Made by a program: the position numbers and the translations under genes
Notes under the pieces: generated by a model
Seen by the model: the letters and a program-made list of their open reading frames with translations, nothing else
Databases searched by the model: none
Told to the model about the DNA's origin: nothing
NCBI GenBank assembly: GCA_964508705.1
Contig: CAZDUS010000002.1
Location: 1-64,000 of the forward strand
Reading direction: 5' to 3'
Source of the DNA: CAZDUS01 sp964508705
Lineage (GTDB): Bacteria; Verrucomicrobiota; Kiritimatiellia; CAIKKV01; CAITUY01
Length of the DNA stretch: 64,000 bases
Shown here: in pieces, positions 16,765 to 25,283 of the stretch
Position numbering within the stretch: position 1 is the first letter of the stretch
How the letters are laid out: every line of letters begins with the position of its first letter

Positions 16765-16831
16765 ATGCCCGCAGGTGAGCATTTGCGGTTCATGCCGGGC
16801 AAGCCGACAGGGAACAAGTTTGTGTGGGCAT
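16765..16831 (+). promoter_or_regulatory. Structured leader element, copy 2 (before pcnB)
   Basis: GGCAAGCCGACAGGGAAC (16798-16815) is identical to copy 1. Its 5' partner differs (GGTTC at 16787-16791), leaving GTTC/GAAC pairing plus a small CGG/CCG inner stem. The whole is closed by ATGCCC/GGGCAT (16765-16770 with 16826-16831). The outer stem sequence differs from copy 1 yet still pairs, which suggests a structure rather than a chance word. Confidence 0.45.
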
Positions 16832-16837
16832 TGACAG

Positions 16838-18217
16838 GTGGGATGCGAAAATGAGAAACTAGCAACTTTCATGGGGGGAAGAGTGGAACCTGTTATTGTT
16901 CAGCGATCAGAGCATTCGTTAAGCCGACAGAATATCAGCCCGGAGGCACTTCGGGTGCTTTATGGCCTTAAAGAGGCGGGGTATTTTGGGTATTTGGCCG
17001 GTGGCGGGGTTCGGGACCTGTTACTGTCGCGGAAGCCCAAGGATTTTGATGTTGTCACGGATGCTACTCCAAACGAAGTACGGAAAGTTTTCCGGAATTG
17101 TCGGCTGATTGGGCGGCGGTTCCGGTTGGCGCATGTCTTTTTCGGGCGCGACAAGATTATCGAAGTGGCGACATTCCGGTCAGATCAGGCCGCGCCGGAA
17201 GAGGGTGAAGAGGCTCAATCCGACGGATCGCACATCAAGCGCGATGACGGTCTTATTGTAAGGGATAATTTATTCGGGACCCCGGAGCAGGACGCGCGGC
17301 GGCGGGATTTTACCGTTAATGCGCTTTTTTACGACATCCGCGATTACTCGATTATAGACTATGTGGGTGGTTTGGAGGATTTGAATCGCCGGGTTTTGCG
17401 ATTTATCGGTGATCCCGGGCTGAGGTGTGTTGAGGATCCCGTGAGAATGGTGCGAGCCGTGCGGTTTGCCGCCATGCTTGGCTTCACTTTTGAACCTGCA
17501 ACGGCGGCGTCGATTCGAGAGCATCATGCTTCGCTGGCACTGGCGAATAAATCGCGATTGTATGAAGAGGTTCAGAAATTGTTTTTCTGCGGAGCGGCAA
17601 GGAAGGCTTATGCGTTGCTCCGTGAATTTGGACTGTTTGAGATATTATTCCCGGAAATGGGGTCGTGGCTAGGTCCTGCTAAAGGGACTCCGGAGTGCAG
17701 TCGAATCAGCGCGGCTTTGAATCAGGTGGACGAATGGCGTCAGGCGGGGCGTGAAGTGTCGCCGGCGCTCTTGTTTGCGTTGATGTTTGGCGGAATGCAT
17801 GAAGTGCAGGCGGGCGAGTTGACCGCGCAGGGGGAACATCCCGGCCTAGCGCTTCATTCGGTGACGCTTCAACACTTTGGCGGCCTGACCGAGCGTGTGC
17901 AGGTGCCTAAGCTGGTACGGTATCGCACGGCGGAGATTCTGGCGTCGCAGCCACGACTCGTCTCTGACAATGGGGCGCGGGCGCGGCCATTGGTTTCGCG
18001 GGATTTTTTTCCTGAAGCGGTGTCGTATCTGGAATTCAAGGCGCGATTGACAGGGGGCCATGACGAAGCGCTTAAGCGGGTGCAGAAGATCGCGGAAGAG
18101 TGGAATGAAAGCGGTGGCGAGAGGTCGAATTGGGGAGGGCCTCGACGAGGGCGCAGGGGCCGGTCATCTTTCCGGGGTCGCCGTGAACGCACCACGGCAG
18201 ATCAACCCGTCACTTGA
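16838..18217 (+). CDS. pcnB: Poly(A) polymerase / CCA-adding-type nucleotidyltransferase PcnB
   Basis: 459 residues (fewer if a later start is used). The nucleotidyltransferase head carries GGGVRDLLL and the catalytic Asp pair in KDFDVVTDA, then the RRDFTVNALFYD and RVLRFIGDP...DPVRMVRAVRFAA motifs. The 'VRDNLFGTPEQDARRRDFTVNALFY' region is of the poly(A) polymerase I kind. The tail is basic and RG-rich (GRRGRSSFRGRRER), as expected for an RNA-binding end. The start is uncertain: GTG at 16838, ATG at 16871, or GTG at 16883, the last with a GGGGGGAAGA site. The leader holds the structured element shared with the ndk-like gene. Confidence 0.85.
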   Translation: MGCENEKLATFMGGRVEPVIVQRSEHSLSRQNISPEALRVLYGLKEAGYFGYLAGGGVRDLLLSRKPKDFDVVTDATPNEVRKVFRNCRLIGRRFRLAHVFFGRDKIIEVATFRSDQAAPEEGEEAQSDGSHIKRDDGLIVRDNLFGTPEQDARRRDFTVNALFYDIRDYSIIDYVGGLEDLNRRVLRFIGDPGLRCVEDPVRMVRAVRFAAMLGFTFEPATAASIREHHASLALANKSRLYEEVQKLFFCGAARKAYALLREFGLFEILFPEMGSWLGPAKGTPECSRISAALNQVDEWRQAGREVSPALLFALMFGGMHEVQAGELTAQGEHPGLALHSVTLQHFGGLTERVQVPKLVRYRTAEILASQPRLVSDNGARARPLVSRDFFPEAVSYLEFKARLTGGHDEALKRVQKIAEEWNESGGERSNWGGPRRGRRGRSSFRGRRERTTADQPVT

Positions 18218-18220
18218 CTT

Positions 18221-18886
18221 ATGCATCCACTTTCTGGAGTGCATTGTCCGCTATGTGATGCTGATACCCCAATCGGGGAGCGCGCATGGGGGCGAGTACT
18301 TCATCGCTGTCCGGTATGCGGATTACATTTTGTGCCCCCGGCCCACTGGATGACCCCTGCTGAAGAGATTGAGCGGTATCAACTGCACAGCAATCGAATT
18401 GACGATGTGGGATATGTGCGTTTTTTGATGCCAGTCATTGATGCGTTAAGGCGGCATGGCGCAAGTGGGCGGGTGCTGGATTATGGCGCAGGGCCGTCGC
18501 CGGTTTTATTGGAGCTGCTTACCCGGGAGGGCTTCGACGCCCATGGGTATGATCCGAATTTTGCATGCCGGTACCCGAGCGGTGGAGTTACCCTTGCTGG
18601 TGGGTCGTTTGATGCCGTTGTTTCCACGGAGGTGTTTGAGCATTTCAGGGAGCCGGCACGAGAGATGGATCGTATTCAACTTCTGGTTAAGCCTGGTGGT
18701 TTACTTGTGGTGATGACGGCGTTTGCGACAAACAATGTGAGCATGGGTGATTGGCATTACGCCAACGATGCGACGCACATTGTTTTCTATTCCAAGGAGA
18801 CGTTGCAGTACATCGCCCGGCGCTGGGGATTCACGATATTGGACTGCTGTTTGGAGCGATTGGTTGTGATGCGGCGGGGATTGTGA
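18221..18886 (+). CDS. Class I SAM-dependent methyltransferase with N-terminal zinc ribbon
   Basis: 221 residues. The N terminus has two CxxC pairs (CPLCD and CPVCG, about residues 9-34), a treble-clef-like zinc site. A Rossmann methyltransferase follows: VLDYGAGPSPVLLELL (SAM loop), GYDPNF, STEVFEHF, and LLVKPGGLLVVMT. This resembles the 'class I SAM-dependent methyltransferase' often found near tRNA or envelope genes; the substrate is unknown. It starts three bases after the pcnB stop with no clear ribosome-binding site, so coupled translation is likely. Confidence 0.8.
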   Translation: MHPLSGVHCPLCDADTPIGERAWGRVLHRCPVCGLHFVPPAHWMTPAEEIERYQLHSNRIDDVGYVRFLMPVIDALRRHGASGRVLDYGAGPSPVLLELLTREGFDAHGYDPNFACRYPSGGVTLAGGSFDAVVSTEVFEHFREPAREMDRIQLLVKPGGLLVVMTAFATNNVSMGDWHYANDATHIVFYSKETLQYIARRWGFTILDCCLERLVVMRRGL

Positions 18887-18904
18887 GCGGCGAGAAGCGG
18901 GGTG

Positions 18905-20116
18905 TCAGGTTTTCACCATGCGGGTACGGCGGTAGCGCGCGGGGGTGATGCCGGTTAATCGCTTGAAGTGTTTGATGAAATAGCTTTGATCGTTGAATCC
19001 GGTTTCGTAGGCGATATCTGTGCAGCTTTTGCCGGTGCTTTCAACAAGATGGCGCGCGTTTTGGAGCCGCGCGTGGATGATGATTTGCAGGACGGTTTTT
19101 CCGGTATGGGCCTTAACCAGATGAGCCAGTCGATAGGGGCTTAGTCCGACGATGCTGGCGACTTTTGAAAGGGAGAGTGGTTTGGCGTGGTTTTGAGAGA
19201 TGAAGTCGAGCGCCTTGCTGACGTGGCTGTTTGAACGGTTGAAACCATGCAGATAGATGCCTTCGATGAAGTCATTGAGGGCGTTTGTCAGGACATGGGC
19301 GAGTTCCTCGAAGTCACGGGCCCTGATGATGCGCTCCATCCACTGGTGATTACGTTCGATCAGGGATTCCATGACGGGGCTATCCTCGACTGCGGCGCGG
19401 GTCAGGTAACCCATTAACTCGATGGCGCGAGCGCGAAGCACCACCAGTTTCGGGGAGTTAAGATACATGGCGCCCAGCATTTCGTTCAGGACGCGGCGAG
19501 CGCCGTCAGGATCGCCTGCCCGGATGTGGGAGAGCAGGATGCGCTCTTTTTCAAAGGGGTAGGCGGTTGCGTCTCCGCCGCGTTTACGGTTATCGATGGC
19601 TTCCGCGATTTGCTGTTGCTGGCGTGTTCTAAGCCGGTTTTCATCCATCTGCAGGGGTTTCCATCCGCTGATCTGGTAGAAGGTTTCCCTCATTCGTCTG
19701 GCGGCGGAGCGCATTTGTGATGGGGAGAAAAGCAATCGGGATGACAGGTATTCGAGTGCGTCTGGTTTTGACAGACCAAGGTTCATCAACTCCTGGGTAT
19801 ATTGATCGGATGAGCGCTCGGAATCGGTGGAGAGGACTTCGCCTCCAATCATGGCGCCGTGAATGATGCGGTTGTTTTCCAGTGCGATAAGCCAGCTGGC
19901 GAGGCCGGGGGTGAGTTCAAAGAAGTACGGCTCGCCGAGCATGATGCTTTCGTGAAGGGCGTAATTCCTGATGCGGCGAATTTTTTGAAGAGCGGAGAGG
20001 GGGTCTTCAGCAGCGGTTGTGGTTCCGTCCAGAGCCATGAAGAGAGGGCGGAGCCCGGTTGTCTTGGTTAAGTCCCTGCTGATTTCCGTTAGCGCCCGCT
20101 GTGACAAGATAAGCAT
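18905..20116 (-). CDS. PocR-domain AraC-family transcriptional regulator
   Basis: 403 residues. The N-terminal part (about 1-150) looks like a PocR sensory domain: 'ISRDLTKTTGLRPLF' at the start and later 'YFFELTPGLASWLIALENNRIIHGAMIGGEVL'. The C terminus (about 300-403) has the two AraC helix-turn-helix units ('PLSLSKVASIVGLSPYRLAHLVKAHTGK' and 'SCTDIAYETGFNDQSYFIKHFKRLTGITPARYR'). PocR domains bind small organics in propanediol and one-carbon regulators. It is divergent from a corrinoid protein gene across 308 bases, so it probably controls that gene and itself. Confidence 0.85.
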   Translation of the reverse strand: MLILSQRALTEISRDLTKTTGLRPLFMALDGTTTAAEDPLSALQKIRRIRNYALHESIMLGEPYFFELTPGLASWLIALENNRIIHGAMIGGEVLSTDSERSSDQYTQELMNLGLSKPDALEYLSSRLLFSPSQMRSAARRMRETFYQISGWKPLQMDENRLRTRQQQQIAEAIDNRKRGGDATAYPFEKERILLSHIRAGDPDGARRVLNEMLGAMYLNSPKLVVLRARAIELMGYLTRAAVEDSPVMESLIERNHQWMERIIRARDFEELAHVLTNALNDFIEGIYLHGFNRSNSHVSKALDFISQNHAKPLSLSKVASIVGLSPYRLAHLVKAHTGKTVLQIIIHARLQNARHLVESTGKSCTDIAYETGFNDQSYFIKHFKRLTGITPARYRRTRMVKT

Positions 20117-20424
20117 AAGTTGAATTGATGATCAGGCAAGAAGTGAGTAATTGCCTTGAATGGTTGAATCTGTACGTTTTCGTCTATGGAAGGTTTGTTT
20201 TCGGGACAATATCTGTAAATACTGGGTCAAGTCAATCATGAGGTAAGATTCATTCATGCTGCCTCCGGCGTGAAGGGATAGCGTTTTTTACCATCAAGAC
20301 AGCAAGATCGTTATATTATTTAGCCAGAAGTGCCTATTTATTGAAGGGGTATAATAGTATTTTAAATTCGTTTTTTGAGTCGAGGAACCTGAATGGTAAT
20401 TAACTAAGCGAAAGGCGGAATGTG
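20117..20424. promoter_or_regulatory. Divergent control region, regulator / corrinoid protein
   Basis: This 308-base AT-rich gap is the only stretch over 300 bases without a gene. It holds a perfect TATAAT at 20350-20355, oriented to the corrinoid gene, with no recognisable -35 at 16-18 bases, which would fit an activator-dependent promoter. No clear direct repeats for AraC binding could be fixed by eye. A long leader (about 60 bases) would precede the corrinoid start. Confidence 0.4.
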
Positions 20425-21060
20425 ATGAGTGTGGTTTTAGAGCAGATCAAAGAGAACCTGATGAAGGGCAAGGCGAACGACGTTAAGGCGCTTGTGCAAC
20501 AGGCGTTGAACGAAAATATCGGGGCGGCGGACATTCTGAACAAGGGGTTGTTGGGCGGGATGGGTGTGATTGGCGAGCGTTTCCGAAAGAACGAAGTGTA
20601 TGTGCCTGAAGTTTTGATTGCGGCCCGTGCGATGAAGTTCGGTATGGAGATTTTGAAGCCGGCGTTAGCGGCGGCCAAAGTGGAGCCGCGCGGTGTGATC
20701 GTGATTGGCACGGTCAAGGGTGATTTGCATGATATCGGCAAGAATCTGGTGGGGATGATGCTTGAGGGTGCAGGATTCAAGGTGGTGGATATTGGCATCA
20801 ATGTGGAAGCGGCGAAATTTGTCGAAGCGGCCAAGCAGAACAATGCCTCCGTGATCGGGGTTTCGGCCCTGTTGACGACGACCATGACCAACATGAAGGA
20901 AGTTGTGGATGTGGTGAAAGCGTCGGACCTGAACGGCAAGGTGAAGGTGATGATTGGTGGCGCGCCGGTGACTCAGGCGTTTTGTGACGAGATTGGGGCG
21001 AACGGGTATGCGCCGGATGCGGCCTCGGCGGCAGACTTGGCGAAGACGTTAGCGAAGTAA
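20425..21060 (+). CDS. Methyltransferase cognate corrinoid protein
   Basis: A 211-residue B12-binding protein of the MtaC/MtbC/MttC type. The N-terminal four-helix cap (about 1-85) has 'ILNKGLLGGMGVIGERF..NEVYVPEVLIAARAM'. The Rossmann B12 domain has the cobalt-ligand motif DLHDIGKN (DxHxxG), 'IGVSALLTTTMTNM' and 'VMIGGAPVT'. Such proteins carry a methyl group between a substrate:corrinoid and a corrinoid:carrier methyltransferase. Neither enzyme gene is adjacent. The ATG at 20425 is preferred over the GTG three bases earlier (AAGGCGGAA upstream). A good terminator follows, so it is monocistronic. Confidence 0.92.
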   Translation: MSVVLEQIKENLMKGKANDVKALVQQALNENIGAADILNKGLLGGMGVIGERFRKNEVYVPEVLIAARAMKFGMEILKPALAAAKVEPRGVIVIGTVKGDLHDIGKNLVGMMLEGAGFKVVDIGINVEAAKFVEAAKQNNASVIGVSALLTTTMTNMKEVVDVVKASDLNGKVKVMIGGAPVTQAFCDEIGANGYAPDAASAADLAKTLAK

Positions 21061-21085
21061 CGTTTAATTATATATGATGGTTGGA

Positions 21086-21117
21086 GACGGAGGCTGAACG
21101 CTTCCGTCTTTATTTTT
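21086..21117 (+). terminator. Rho-independent terminator after the corrinoid gene
   Basis: GACGGAGGC pairs with GCTTCCGTC (nine pairs, one G-U) around a five-base loop and is followed by TTTATTTTT. It isolates the corrinoid transcript from the TspO-like gene. Confidence 0.85.
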
Positions 21118-21129
21118 GGGAGAGACGAT

Positions 21130-21525
21130 ATGAGAGAACTTGCGAATGCCTGGTATGAGGGGTTGGTAGAACCTGCCTTGACGCCGCCGAATTGGATTTT
21201 CGGGCCGGTTTGGACGGTGCTATATATTGCCATAGCGATCTCGATTGTTCTCTATTACCGGTCACCACGGAAAGCGCATGTTGGGTTGACGTCGCTGGTG
21301 TTGAGTGTGCATCTGGCGGCCAATTTCATCTGGACGTATTTGTTCTTCGGTCTTCATTGTCCCGGGGGGGCGCTGGTGGACATTATTGTGTTGGATCTCA
21401 CACTCGTGTTGCTGATGGGGTGGTTTATGAAAGCGAATCGGGTGGCGGGTTTACTCCTGGTGCCTTATTTGATATGGGTGCTATTCGCGACGTATTTAAA
21501 TGGTGGGTTCTACTGGCTTAATTAG
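21130..21525 (+). CDS. TspO/MBR family protein, short form
   Basis: 131 residues with about four membrane helices. TspO hallmarks are present: WYEGLVEPALTPPNWIFGPVWTVLY, then 'LAANFIWTYLFFG' and 'PYLIWVLFATYLN'. TspO proteins bind porphyrins and take part in tetrapyrrole and stress responses. Usual TspO proteins are about 150-160 residues with five helices; here the frame begins at the loop just after helix 1, so that helix is missing. GGGAGAG precedes the ATG, supporting the start. Confidence 0.85.
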   Translation: MRELANAWYEGLVEPALTPPNWIFGPVWTVLYIAIAISIVLYYRSPRKAHVGLTSLVLSVHLAANFIWTYLFFGLHCPGGALVDIIVLDLTLVLLMGWFMKANRVAGLLLVPYLIWVLFATYLNGGFYWLN

Positions 21526-21536
21526 GGAAGGACTGG

Positions 21537-22445
21537 GTGGATGCAATGGCGCGTGTATTGAGGAATGATTTTTCGGGGAACTGGTACAAAGGGAACACCC
21601 ATTTGCACAGCACGGCATCGGATGGAGGTTTGGGATTCAAGGCGATGGCCGACATGTACAAGGCGGCAGGGTATGACTTCCTTTTCAGGACGGATCATTG
21701 GGTGATGTCCGATGTGAGCAAGGATAAGGAGAGTTATCCGTTGCTATGGATGGATGGCGTTGAGATACATGGGACAGATCGGTCTGGCGCGTTTTATCAC
21801 GTGGTGTGTCTGGGCAGGATAGAGGGGGTAACTCAGGAAAGCGGGTTTGACGAGGCGATGGAGGCGGCCAAGCGGCAGGGGGTGATTACGATTCTCGCGC
21901 ACCCGCACTGGTGTGGGAACTCGTTGGAGGATGCGGGTAGGTGGCCGTTTGACGGGGTGGAGATTTATAATCATGTTTGTCACTGGCTGAATGGCAAAGG
22001 GCAAGGGATGGTACACTGGGATGCGATGTTGCAGGGCAATCCCCGGGTGCTTGGATTTGCGGCCGACGACGCTCATTTGAAGCCTACGCATCCGGGTTGG
22101 AATGGGGGATGGATCATGGTGAACGCGCCGGAGTGTTCACGGGCGGCCATATTAAACGCCATTCGTTGCGGGAATTATTATTCAAGTTGCGGCCCGGAGA
22201 TTCATTCGGTGAAGTTTGACGGCACGCACCTGCATGTGGAGACGTCGCCGGTGTATTTCATGCGTGTTGTTGGACCGAAGGCCAATGGCAAGAGGACTGG
22301 TTTTTTTGACGGCAAACTGCTGACGCAAGCGAGTTTCGAGGTCCCGGAGAATTGGGGATATGTTTACCTGGAAGTTGAAGACCAGCAAGGTCGTCGTGCC
22401 TGGACGAATCATTTGTTTGATCTTGCTCAAGATATGATCCAGTAG
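21537..22445 (+). CDS. PHP-domain phosphoesterase-like protein
   Basis: 302 residues. The PHP metal motifs are visible: GNTHLHSTASDG (HxH), the later RTDH, ILAHPHWC, and the late Asp-His pair in FAADDAHL. PHP domains hydrolyse phosphoesters with two or three metal ions, as in histidinol phosphatase and polymerase-associated domains. The C-terminal 90 residues are beta-rich ('VYLEVEDQQGRRAWTNHLF'), as in CehA/McbA-like hydrolases. The substrate is unknown. GTG at 21537 (AAGG upstream) or ATG at 21546 could be the start. It follows tspO by 11 bases. Confidence 0.8.
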   Translation: MDAMARVLRNDFSGNWYKGNTHLHSTASDGGLGFKAMADMYKAAGYDFLFRTDHWVMSDVSKDKESYPLLWMDGVEIHGTDRSGAFYHVVCLGRIEGVTQESGFDEAMEAAKRQGVITILAHPHWCGNSLEDAGRWPFDGVEIYNHVCHWLNGKGQGMVHWDAMLQGNPRVLGFAADDAHLKPTHPGWNGGWIMVNAPECSRAAILNAIRCGNYYSSCGPEIHSVKFDGTHLHVETSPVYFMRVVGPKANGKRTGFFDGKLLTQASFEVPENWGYVYLEVEDQQGRRAWTNHLFDLAQDMIQ

Positions 22446-22527
22446 ATTTGCGACAATTCCTTGCTGGTGACGCCATCTATCCTATGTGTGACGTTCAGAG
22501 CGGGGACAAGAAAGGATTAGACAGACC

Positions 22528-22758
22528 GTGAATAAACATATGGATAGGGGCTCATTTTCAGTGGCGATCATTACGTTGATATTGTTCGTGGCGGCTCTTT
22601 TCTTCAAAGGGATAACCCATGATCTATTCCTGGAGGCAGGGGTTCTGTTAGTGTCCGTCAAAATCATCATTATGGCTTATAGGAACAGCATCGCGGTTGG
22701 CCATTTGGACAAGAAGATCGATAAGATCCTGGAGAAACTCGAGAAAGAAAAGTCTTGA
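22528..22758 (+). CDS. Small two-helix membrane protein
   Basis: 76 residues: a short basic start, two hydrophobic helices (about 11-27 and 34-50), and a charged tail (KKIDKILEKLEKEKS). I do not recognise it. GTG at 22528 is the likely start, with AAAGGA upstream. It stands alone after the PHP gene and converges on the polysaccharide operon. Confidence 0.55.
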   Translation: MNKHMDRGSFSVAIITLILFVAALFFKGITHDLFLEAGVLLVSVKIIIMAYRNSIAVGHLDKKIDKILEKLEKEKS

Positions 22759-22814
22759 TGATGCAGAAGAAGCAGGGGAAATGCCGTTGTTTTGCTTTTA
22801 CTCGCGTCCGGCAA

Positions 22815-23168
22815 TCAATGTTGTCGGGTGCGGTGGATGGCTAGGAGTAGCCAGGCGTATTGGATGGCGAAACAGAGGCCTATGGCCGCGCCGCCCAGCA
22901 AATGGCTCTGCGGGACCACAGAGTTAATCAGTGGATGAAGGAAGAAGAGGTTCATCCAGAGGCTCGTGGTGATGGATTCGGGGGCCCCGGCGTATTTCAA
23001 TAGACTGGGGAGTGAGGCCGCAATTCCGCAGGACCAGGAGGTCAATAACCACGTTTTGGTAGCTGCTGCCAAGCTAGACCGGGATTGCCATGCCTTGCGG
23101 AGCTGCGGCGCGATCAACACCATGCCGGTAGCGGCACCGATTGCGAAGTGGAGCGGGGTGGAGGCCAT
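22815..23168 (-). CDS. Small polytopic membrane protein
   Basis: 117 residues with about three hydrophobic segments; it begins 'MASTPLHFAIGAATGMVL'. AGGGAG precedes the ATG at 23168, so a longer reading frame upstream is rejected. Its start overlaps the stop of the next gene upstream by one base (TGATG), marking it as the last gene of the leftward membrane operon. Family not recognised. Confidence 0.6.
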   Translation of the reverse strand: MASTPLHFAIGAATGMVLIAPQLRKAWQSRSSLAAATKTWLLTSWSCGIAASLPSLLKYAGAPESITTSLWMNLFFLHPLINSVVPQSHLLGGAAIGLCFAIQYAWLLLAIHRTRQH

Positions 23169-23509
23169 CAGGTTTGCTCCCTTCTGGCGAGTTCGCGCCA
23201 AGCCATCAGCAATAGACCGGCGGCCATGATTAGCAATCCAACGGCGTGCCATGAGGAGTCGACTTCGATCCGGTCAATGGAGTAGTGCCAGAAGAAAATA
23301 TCCATGCGGGGGTCCTGCGCCCAGCGGAGGTAGAACTCGTGGTGACCGAGTAACCGGGGCAGGTCAGGGATCTCGGCCCAGAATGAGCCCATCAGCATGG
23401 CAATGGGTGTGAGCATCAGGAATGGCAGGCCGGCGCGACGTCCTCGAAAGACGTAGATAAGCATGGCGAACGTGAAGGGAATGAACGCTCCGAGGAGGAC
23501 CTGGTTCAT
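23168..23509 (-). CDS. Small membrane protein in polysaccharide operon
   Basis: 113 residues with about three or four hydrophobic helices and a central soluble loop ('EIPDLPRLLGHHEFYLRWAQDPRMDIFFWHYSIDRIEVDS') rich in His, Trp and Asp, which suggests a site exposed on one face. Family not recognised. The ATG at 23509 lies two bases after the stop of the O-antigen-ligase-like gene, so the longer frame that overlaps that gene is rejected. Confidence 0.6.
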   Translation of the reverse strand: MNQVLLGAFIPFTFAMLIYVFRGRRAGLPFLMLTPIAMLMGSFWAEIPDLPRLLGHHEFYLRWAQDPRMDIFFWHYSIDRIEVDSSWHAVGLLIMAAGLLLMAWRELARREQT

Positions 23510-23510
23510 G

Positions 23511-25283
23511 TCAGCGATCCCTCCGGTAGGGTGGAGGGGTGAGCCATGAGCGGAGTGATTGGGCACGGGCGAAGGCATCGTCGGCGGCATCATATTGCTT
23601 CAAGGCCAGACGAGTTTGGCCGATGTCGTACCAGAGCCGGTAGTTGTTGGGGTCGCACTGTCCGGCTCGGGTCATAAGGATTTCTCCAAAGACGCAGAGG
23701 TCAAGGCGGTTCGAGTGGATACCCTGATCGCAGGCGGCGCGGCCAGACATATACCAGGCGTGCCAGGAGGTGGGGGCCCAGACAATGGCTTGTCGCAATT
23801 CGGGGAGGGTGGATTCACCGAGCAAGTCGTAGGAGTCGAGACGTTGGAGCGAGGAGAGGGGCCCCATGGCAAGGACGGCGGCGCTGGCGACTCCGACGAC
23901 GGCGGGGGCCAGGCGGAAGAGGCGTCGTCGTGACGATTCGCGACTGGCGGGCGCATGAAGGATTAGTCCGATGAGTGAGGACAGGACAATGGCGTAGAGT
24001 GGCAGGCGGACTGGGAAATCGAAGGCGCAGTGGACGGCGGCGGTGAGGACGGCTCCGATGACGGCGATACGGAGCGTGCGAGAATCGGGATCGGAAGAGC
24101 GGTTAACGCGGCGGAGGGCGGCAATGGTGAGCCCGCCAGCGAGCAGAAGTCCGACAAGGCCACCCTCGGCGAGGAACTGAACGTATTCATTTTCCGCGTT
24201 GACGAGCCATTTGCCGGAGGTGGTGCGGTGGAGGGGGTAGGCCATGCGGAGTCCGTTGGCTCCTGTGCCGATGACGGGGTAGTGGATGGCGGTTCGCAAG
24301 CTCTCTCGCCATTCGGCGAGGCGGGCCTGAACGCTGGGGCTTTGCCGTGGATTACGGAACTCGGCCAGGCGCTCCTGAAGTGGCGGGGTATTGATGTACA
24401 CCGCGCCAGCCACGATGGCGGCGACGACCACGCAGAGTAGGCCGGCAGTGAGGCTGCGGCGGAAAATGATCCATGCGGCGGTCAACCCGCTTCCGACAAG
24501 GAAGGCCACCATGGAGCCACGAGAAAGGGACATGATCAGGGTAAACATCATGGTGGCAGTTAGGAGGGCCATGAGGATGCCGGAGAGCCATTTCCGGCGG
24601 CGGAAGGAGTCATCGGTCAGTGCGATGGCTACGGGACAGAGCATGGCGACGAAGCCGCCGAAATGGTTGCGGTTAATGAAGCATCCGACGGGGCCGTGTT
24701 CGGTTGCGGGGACAGGGAGGGTCCACCAGAGGGTATCGCCCTGAGGGATTACCCATTGGCTGAGGTAGCCCCCGATGGCGATGATGCCGCCGACCCAGGC
24801 GAGAAAGACGAGGTGAGCCTTTTTCCATTGTGTGGGAAGAGCGGCGGCGCAAAGGGTGATTCCGAAGGCCGCGCCAATAAGGAGAACCATACGCAGGGTT
24901 CCTGCCCGGTTGCGGCTGAGGGAGTACCATGGATTGCCGACATCGAAGAATCCGAACAAGGAAGCTTCCTTGAGAAGGATTGTGGCGGCGTGGTTTTGTG
25001 CTGAGCGGAGTCCGCCGATGAGAGGGTCGAGAAGGGGTGGGAGGGGAAGAGCGGTGAGGAGGAGGAAGCATAGGATGGAGGCCATGATGAGTTCGAGGGA
25101 GGGGGAGAGGGGAGGGCGTTGGCAATCGACGCCCCTACTGGTTTCGGTGATGCGGGTGATGGCGTAGGCCAGGAATGAGGTGGTGGTTATGATGCAGACG
25201 GTGGCCGGGAAGATGCCGCCACCCAGAAGTGTGAGTAGCAGGATTGAGGATTGGAGGATACAGAATAGAAGCGCTTCACTCAT
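23511..25283 (-). CDS. O-antigen ligase / Wzy-type polymerase family protein
   Basis: 590 residues with about 11-12 membrane helices. The Wzy_C core is visible: CFINRNHFGGFVAMLCP, 'IMSLSRGSMVAFL', then the periplasmic loop with 'GTGANGLRMAYPLHR' and 'NAENEYVQFLAEGGLVGLLL'. The last 60 residues look like a TPR unit ('NYRLWYDIGQTRLALKQYDAADDAF'). Such proteins join glycan chains to lipid A, proteins or other glycans. The start overlaps the preceding gene by eight bases. Without glycosyltransferases nearby, the glycan cannot be named. Confidence 0.8.
   Translation of the reverse strand: MSEALLFCILQSSILLLTLLGGGIFPATVCIITTTSFLAYAITRITETSRGVDCQRPPLSPSLELIMASILCFLLLTALPLPPLLDPLIGGLRSAQNHAATILLKEASLFGFFDVGNPWYSLSRNRAGTLRMVLLIGAAFGITLCAAALPTQWKKAHLVFLAWVGGIIAIGGYLSQWVIPQGDTLWWTLPVPATEHGPVGCFINRNHFGGFVAMLCPVAIALTDDSFRRRKWLSGILMALLTATMMFTLIMSLSRGSMVAFLVGSGLTAAWIIFRRSLTAGLLCVVVAAIVAGAVYINTPPLQERLAEFRNPRQSPSVQARLAEWRESLRTAIHYPVIGTGANGLRMAYPLHRTTSGKWLVNAENEYVQFLAEGGLVGLLLAGGLTIAALRRVNRSSDPDSRTLRIAVIGAVLTAAVHCAFDFPVRLPLYAIVLSSLIGLILHAPASRESSRRRLFRLAPAVVGVASAAVLAMGPLSSLQRLDSYDLLGESTLPELRQAIVWAPTSWHAWYMSGRAACDQGIHSNRLDLCVFGEILMTRAGQCDPNNYRLWYDIGQTRLALKQYDAADDAFARAQSLRSWLTPPPYRRDR

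Noticed and set aside
20350..20355. Stand-alone call of a sigma-70 promoter at the TATAAT before the corrinoid gene
   Set aside because: No -35 at 16-18 bases and no extended -10, so it is only mentioned within the control region.
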